From the NCBI GenBank assembly GCA_012518155.1, contig JAAYTC010000050.1, positions 1 to 16,472 of the forward strand: a stretch of 16,472 nt of DNA. The letters are read 5' to 3'. The DNA comes from Bacteroidales bacterium (lineage in GTDB: Bacteria > Bacteroidota > Bacteroidia > Bacteroidales > Dysgonomonadaceae). This document shows positions 15,125-16,472 of the stretch, one piece after another. The notes below the pieces were generated by a model. That model had not been told where the DNA came from. It made no database searches and was given only the letters and a program-made list of their open reading frames with translations. The position numbers and the translations under genes were made by a program. Each line of letters begins with the position of its first letter. Within the stretch, counting starts at the first letter, position 1.

Positions 15125-15203
15125 GTAATAAAAAATTTTGGTCTCCCCCGCGTTTTCCTCCATCTCGTTCCCCTAATAAATGGGCAAATTCTAAAGTTAT
15201 CAC

Positions 15204-15211
15204 TATTTTTG
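15204..15211 (+). promoter_or_regulatory. -7 box of the epimerase gene
   Basis: TATTTTTG matches TAnnTTTG exactly; no good TTTG is seen at -33. It lies about 40 bases before the ATG at 15250 and 75 before the one at 15286, so it does not settle which start is used. Confidence 0.45.
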
Positions 15212-15249
15212 CAGGAGATGAGGCAGCAAACGATAAAGAGAAACAGATA

Positions 15250-16302
15250 ATGGGGACAAATAGCGAGGAGCAAGGGCACTCACAAATGGAAGGGAAAAGA
15301 ATACTTATCACGGGAGCCAGTGGTTTTATCGGTAGCACGATCGTGGACAAAGCGATCGAGAAAGGATGCGAGACGTGGGCGGGTATCCGTGCCAGCAGTA
15401 GCCGCCAATACCTGCAGGACGAGCGGATTCATTTTATCGACCTGCCGTACCACGACAAGGCGAAGTTAAAAGAGCAGTTAGAGGAGATCACGCGGAAACA
15501 GGGCCGGTTCGACTACATCGTTCACGTTGCCGGGGTGACCAAGGCACTTCGTAAAACCGACTTCGACCGGGTGAACTTCGAGTACACCCGAAATTTCGTG
15601 GACGCGTTGATCGAGCTGGAGATCCTGCCCGATACGTTCGTGTTGATGAGTTCGCTGAGTGCCTTGGGCGTAGGCGATGAGACCGGGTACACCCCTATCG
15701 GTGCTAGCCACGTTCCTAATCCCAACACGGTGTATGGCCGAAGCAAGCTCAAGGCAGAGGAGTACTTGAAAGGCTTGGCTGATTTCCCTTACCTGATCCT
15801 CCGACCGACGGGGGTCTACGGCCCTCGCGATAGCGATTACTTTATCCTGATGAAGGCGGTACAGAACGGGTTGAACGCAAGTGTCGGTTACCGGAAGCAA
15901 CTGCTCTCGTTTATCTACAGCGAAGATTTGGCGGACGCGATCTTCCTTTTGTTAGAAAAAGGAGTTACCCGCGATGAGTTTGTGGTATCGGACGGCGATT
16001 GCTATACCGACGCGGAGTTCAACGCGATCGTGCAGGAGGCTCTGCAAAGAAAACGAGTGCTCCGATTGAAAATCCCCTTGTTCCTGGTACGACCGGCCGC
16101 TTACCTCAGTGAAAAGATATCGGTACTATTAGGGAAGGCCACCGCGTTCAACAGCGACAAGTACCATATCATGAAGCAACGCAACTGGGCATGCGACATC
16201 TCCCCGCTGCAAGAAGCGGTCGGCTTTGAGCCCAAGTACCGATTAAAGGAGGGCGTGGCTCAAACAGTGGCCTGGTACAAAGAGAAGGGATGGCTCAGGT
16301 AA
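15250..16302 (+). CDS. NAD-dependent epimerase/dehydratase family protein (extended SDR)
   Basis: 350 aa with an N-terminal Rossmann fold: RILITGASGFIGS (17-29) holds the GxxGxxG dinucleotide-binding motif. The active-site pattern of extended short-chain dehydrogenases follows: MSSLSALG (133-140) with the catalytic Ser, and YGRSK (Tyr162, Lys166). RPTGVYGPRD (185-194) and FIYSEDLADAIF (221-232) are typical of sugar-nucleotide epimerases, 3-beta-hydroxysteroid dehydrogenase-like and dihydroflavonol-reductase-like members. The substrate cannot be read. The start is uncertain: ATG 15250 adds a polar 12-residue leader (GTNSEEQGHSQ) before MEGKRILITGASGF, whose ATG is at 15286; the shorter form looks more like the family. 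Divergent from rnr, upstream of dapB by 55 bases; the order rnr, epimerase, dapB recurs in Bacteroidales, to my recollection. Confidence 0.9.
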   Translation: MGTNSEEQGHSQMEGKRILITGASGFIGSTIVDKAIEKGCETWAGIRASSSRQYLQDERIHFIDLPYHDKAKLKEQLEEITRKQGRFDYIVHVAGVTKALRKTDFDRVNFEYTRNFVDALIELEILPDTFVLMSSLSALGVGDETGYTPIGASHVPNPNTVYGRSKLKAEEYLKGLADFPYLILRPTGVYGPRDSDYFILMKAVQNGLNASVGYRKQLLSFIYSEDLADAIFLLLEKGVTRDEFVVSDGDCYTDAEFNAIVQEALQRKRVLRLKIPLFLVRPAAYLSEKISVLLGKATAFNSDKYHIMKQRNWACDISPLQEAVGFEPKYRLKEGVAQTVAWYKEKGWLR

Positions 16303-16345
16303 TGATGTTTTTCCGGCAAACCGAACGCGGTACACACATTTTTTG

Positions 16346-16353
16346 TACATTTG
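16346..16353 (+). promoter_or_regulatory. -7 box of dapB, nearly abutting the start codon
   Basis: TACATTTG is an exact TAnnTTTG match and ends only 4 bases before the dapB ATG at 16358. If active it would produce a transcript with almost no leader. It overlaps a GTACA (16330-16334) / TGTAC (16344-16348) inverted repeat that could be an operator. No clear -33 TTTG is present. Confidence 0.45.
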
Positions 16354-16357
16354 CAAC

Positions 16358-16472
16358 ATGAAGATAGCATTAATAGGATACGGCAAGATGGGACGCGAGA
16401 TCGAACGAATAGCCCGCGACAGGGGGCACGAGATCGTTGCGACCATCGACATGAACGAAGAGGAGAAGTTCC
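16358..16472 (+). CDS. dapB: 4-hydroxy-tetrahydrodipicolinate reductase, N-terminal fragment
   Basis: Only 38 codons and one base lie inside the window. They read MKIALIGYGKMGREIERIAR and on to DMNEEEKF, which is the N-terminal Rossmann strand-turn-helix of DapB with the GxGxMGR dinucleotide-binding loop (G7, G9, M11, G12, R13) and the acidic residue at the end of strand 2 (IDMNE). DapB reduces 4-hydroxy-tetrahydrodipicolinate with NAD(P)H in the lysine and diaminopimelate pathway, so it feeds peptidoglycan synthesis. Bacteroidales versions are about 250 aa. The catalytic HH motif lies beyond the edge. It follows the epimerase by 55 bases on the same strand but has its own promoter-like box. 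Another Rossmann oxidoreductase is possible, but the KMGREIE pattern and position favour DapB. Confidence 0.85.
   Translation, partial: MKIALIGYGKMGREIERIARDRGHEIVATIDMNEEEKF

Noticed and set aside
10799..15228. 13-base word AGATGAGGCAGCA present at 10799-10811 and 15216-15228
   Set aside because: In a 16-kb window a few shared 13-mers are expected by chance, and the two contexts are otherwise unrelated.

Overview
The window is a piece of a Bacteroidota chromosome, most likely order Bacteroidales. The evidence is the gene set (S46 dipeptidyl-peptidase, DUF4270 lipoprotein, DUF-type coiled-coil protein, short QueG, rnr next to an NAD-epimerase and dapB) and the promoters. Nearly every transcription unit is preceded by a TAnnTTTG-like -7 box, the signature of the Bacteroidota primary sigma factor, and Shine-Dalgarno sequences are mostly missing. 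Family assignment (e.g. Dysgonomonadaceae) is only a guess. I see no tRNA, rRNA, insertion sequence, phage gene or CRISPR array. The window is mostly housekeeping chromosome, densely packed, with no gene-free stretch over 300 bases.

Layout, left to right. (1) 1-89, minus: the first 29 codons of an S46 dipeptidyl-peptidase, cut by the window edge. It is divergent from glsA (283-1197, glutaminase). (2) 1356-2246: a membrane-anchored coiled-coil protein, convergent with a minus-strand pair made of an outer-membrane-type protein (4291-5373) and ligA (2261-4279). (3) Minus-strand run panC (7299-8141), panD (6941-7294) and a MATE transporter (5542-6864), which combines the last step of pantothenate synthesis and its beta-alanine supply with an efflux protein. 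(4) Divergent from panC: a stand-alone glycogen-synthase N-terminal domain protein (8339-9166) and a DUF4270 lipoprotein (9301-10701). (5) Minus-strand block rnr (12926-15070), queG (11922-12842), ruvB (10879-11904): RNA decay, tRNA queuosine maturation, Holliday-junction migration. (6) Plus-strand NAD-dependent epimerase (15250-16302) and the first 38 codons of dapB (16358 to the edge).

The most unusual element is the panC/GT5-like/DUF4270 region. The GT5-like protein keeps the Rossmann fold of the glycogen synthase N-terminal half but has lost the KxGGL substrate loop and the whole C-terminal half, so it is probably not a glycogen synthase. It sits with an uncharacterised outer-membrane lipoprotein. 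This is the best candidate for undescribed biology here, although both families are known as sequence families. Smaller curiosities are a 3 x 12-bp tandem repeat in a 5' leader, a 23-bp exact duplication over the panD stop codon, abutting hairpins between DUF4270 and ruvB, and a nearly leaderless dapB promoter.
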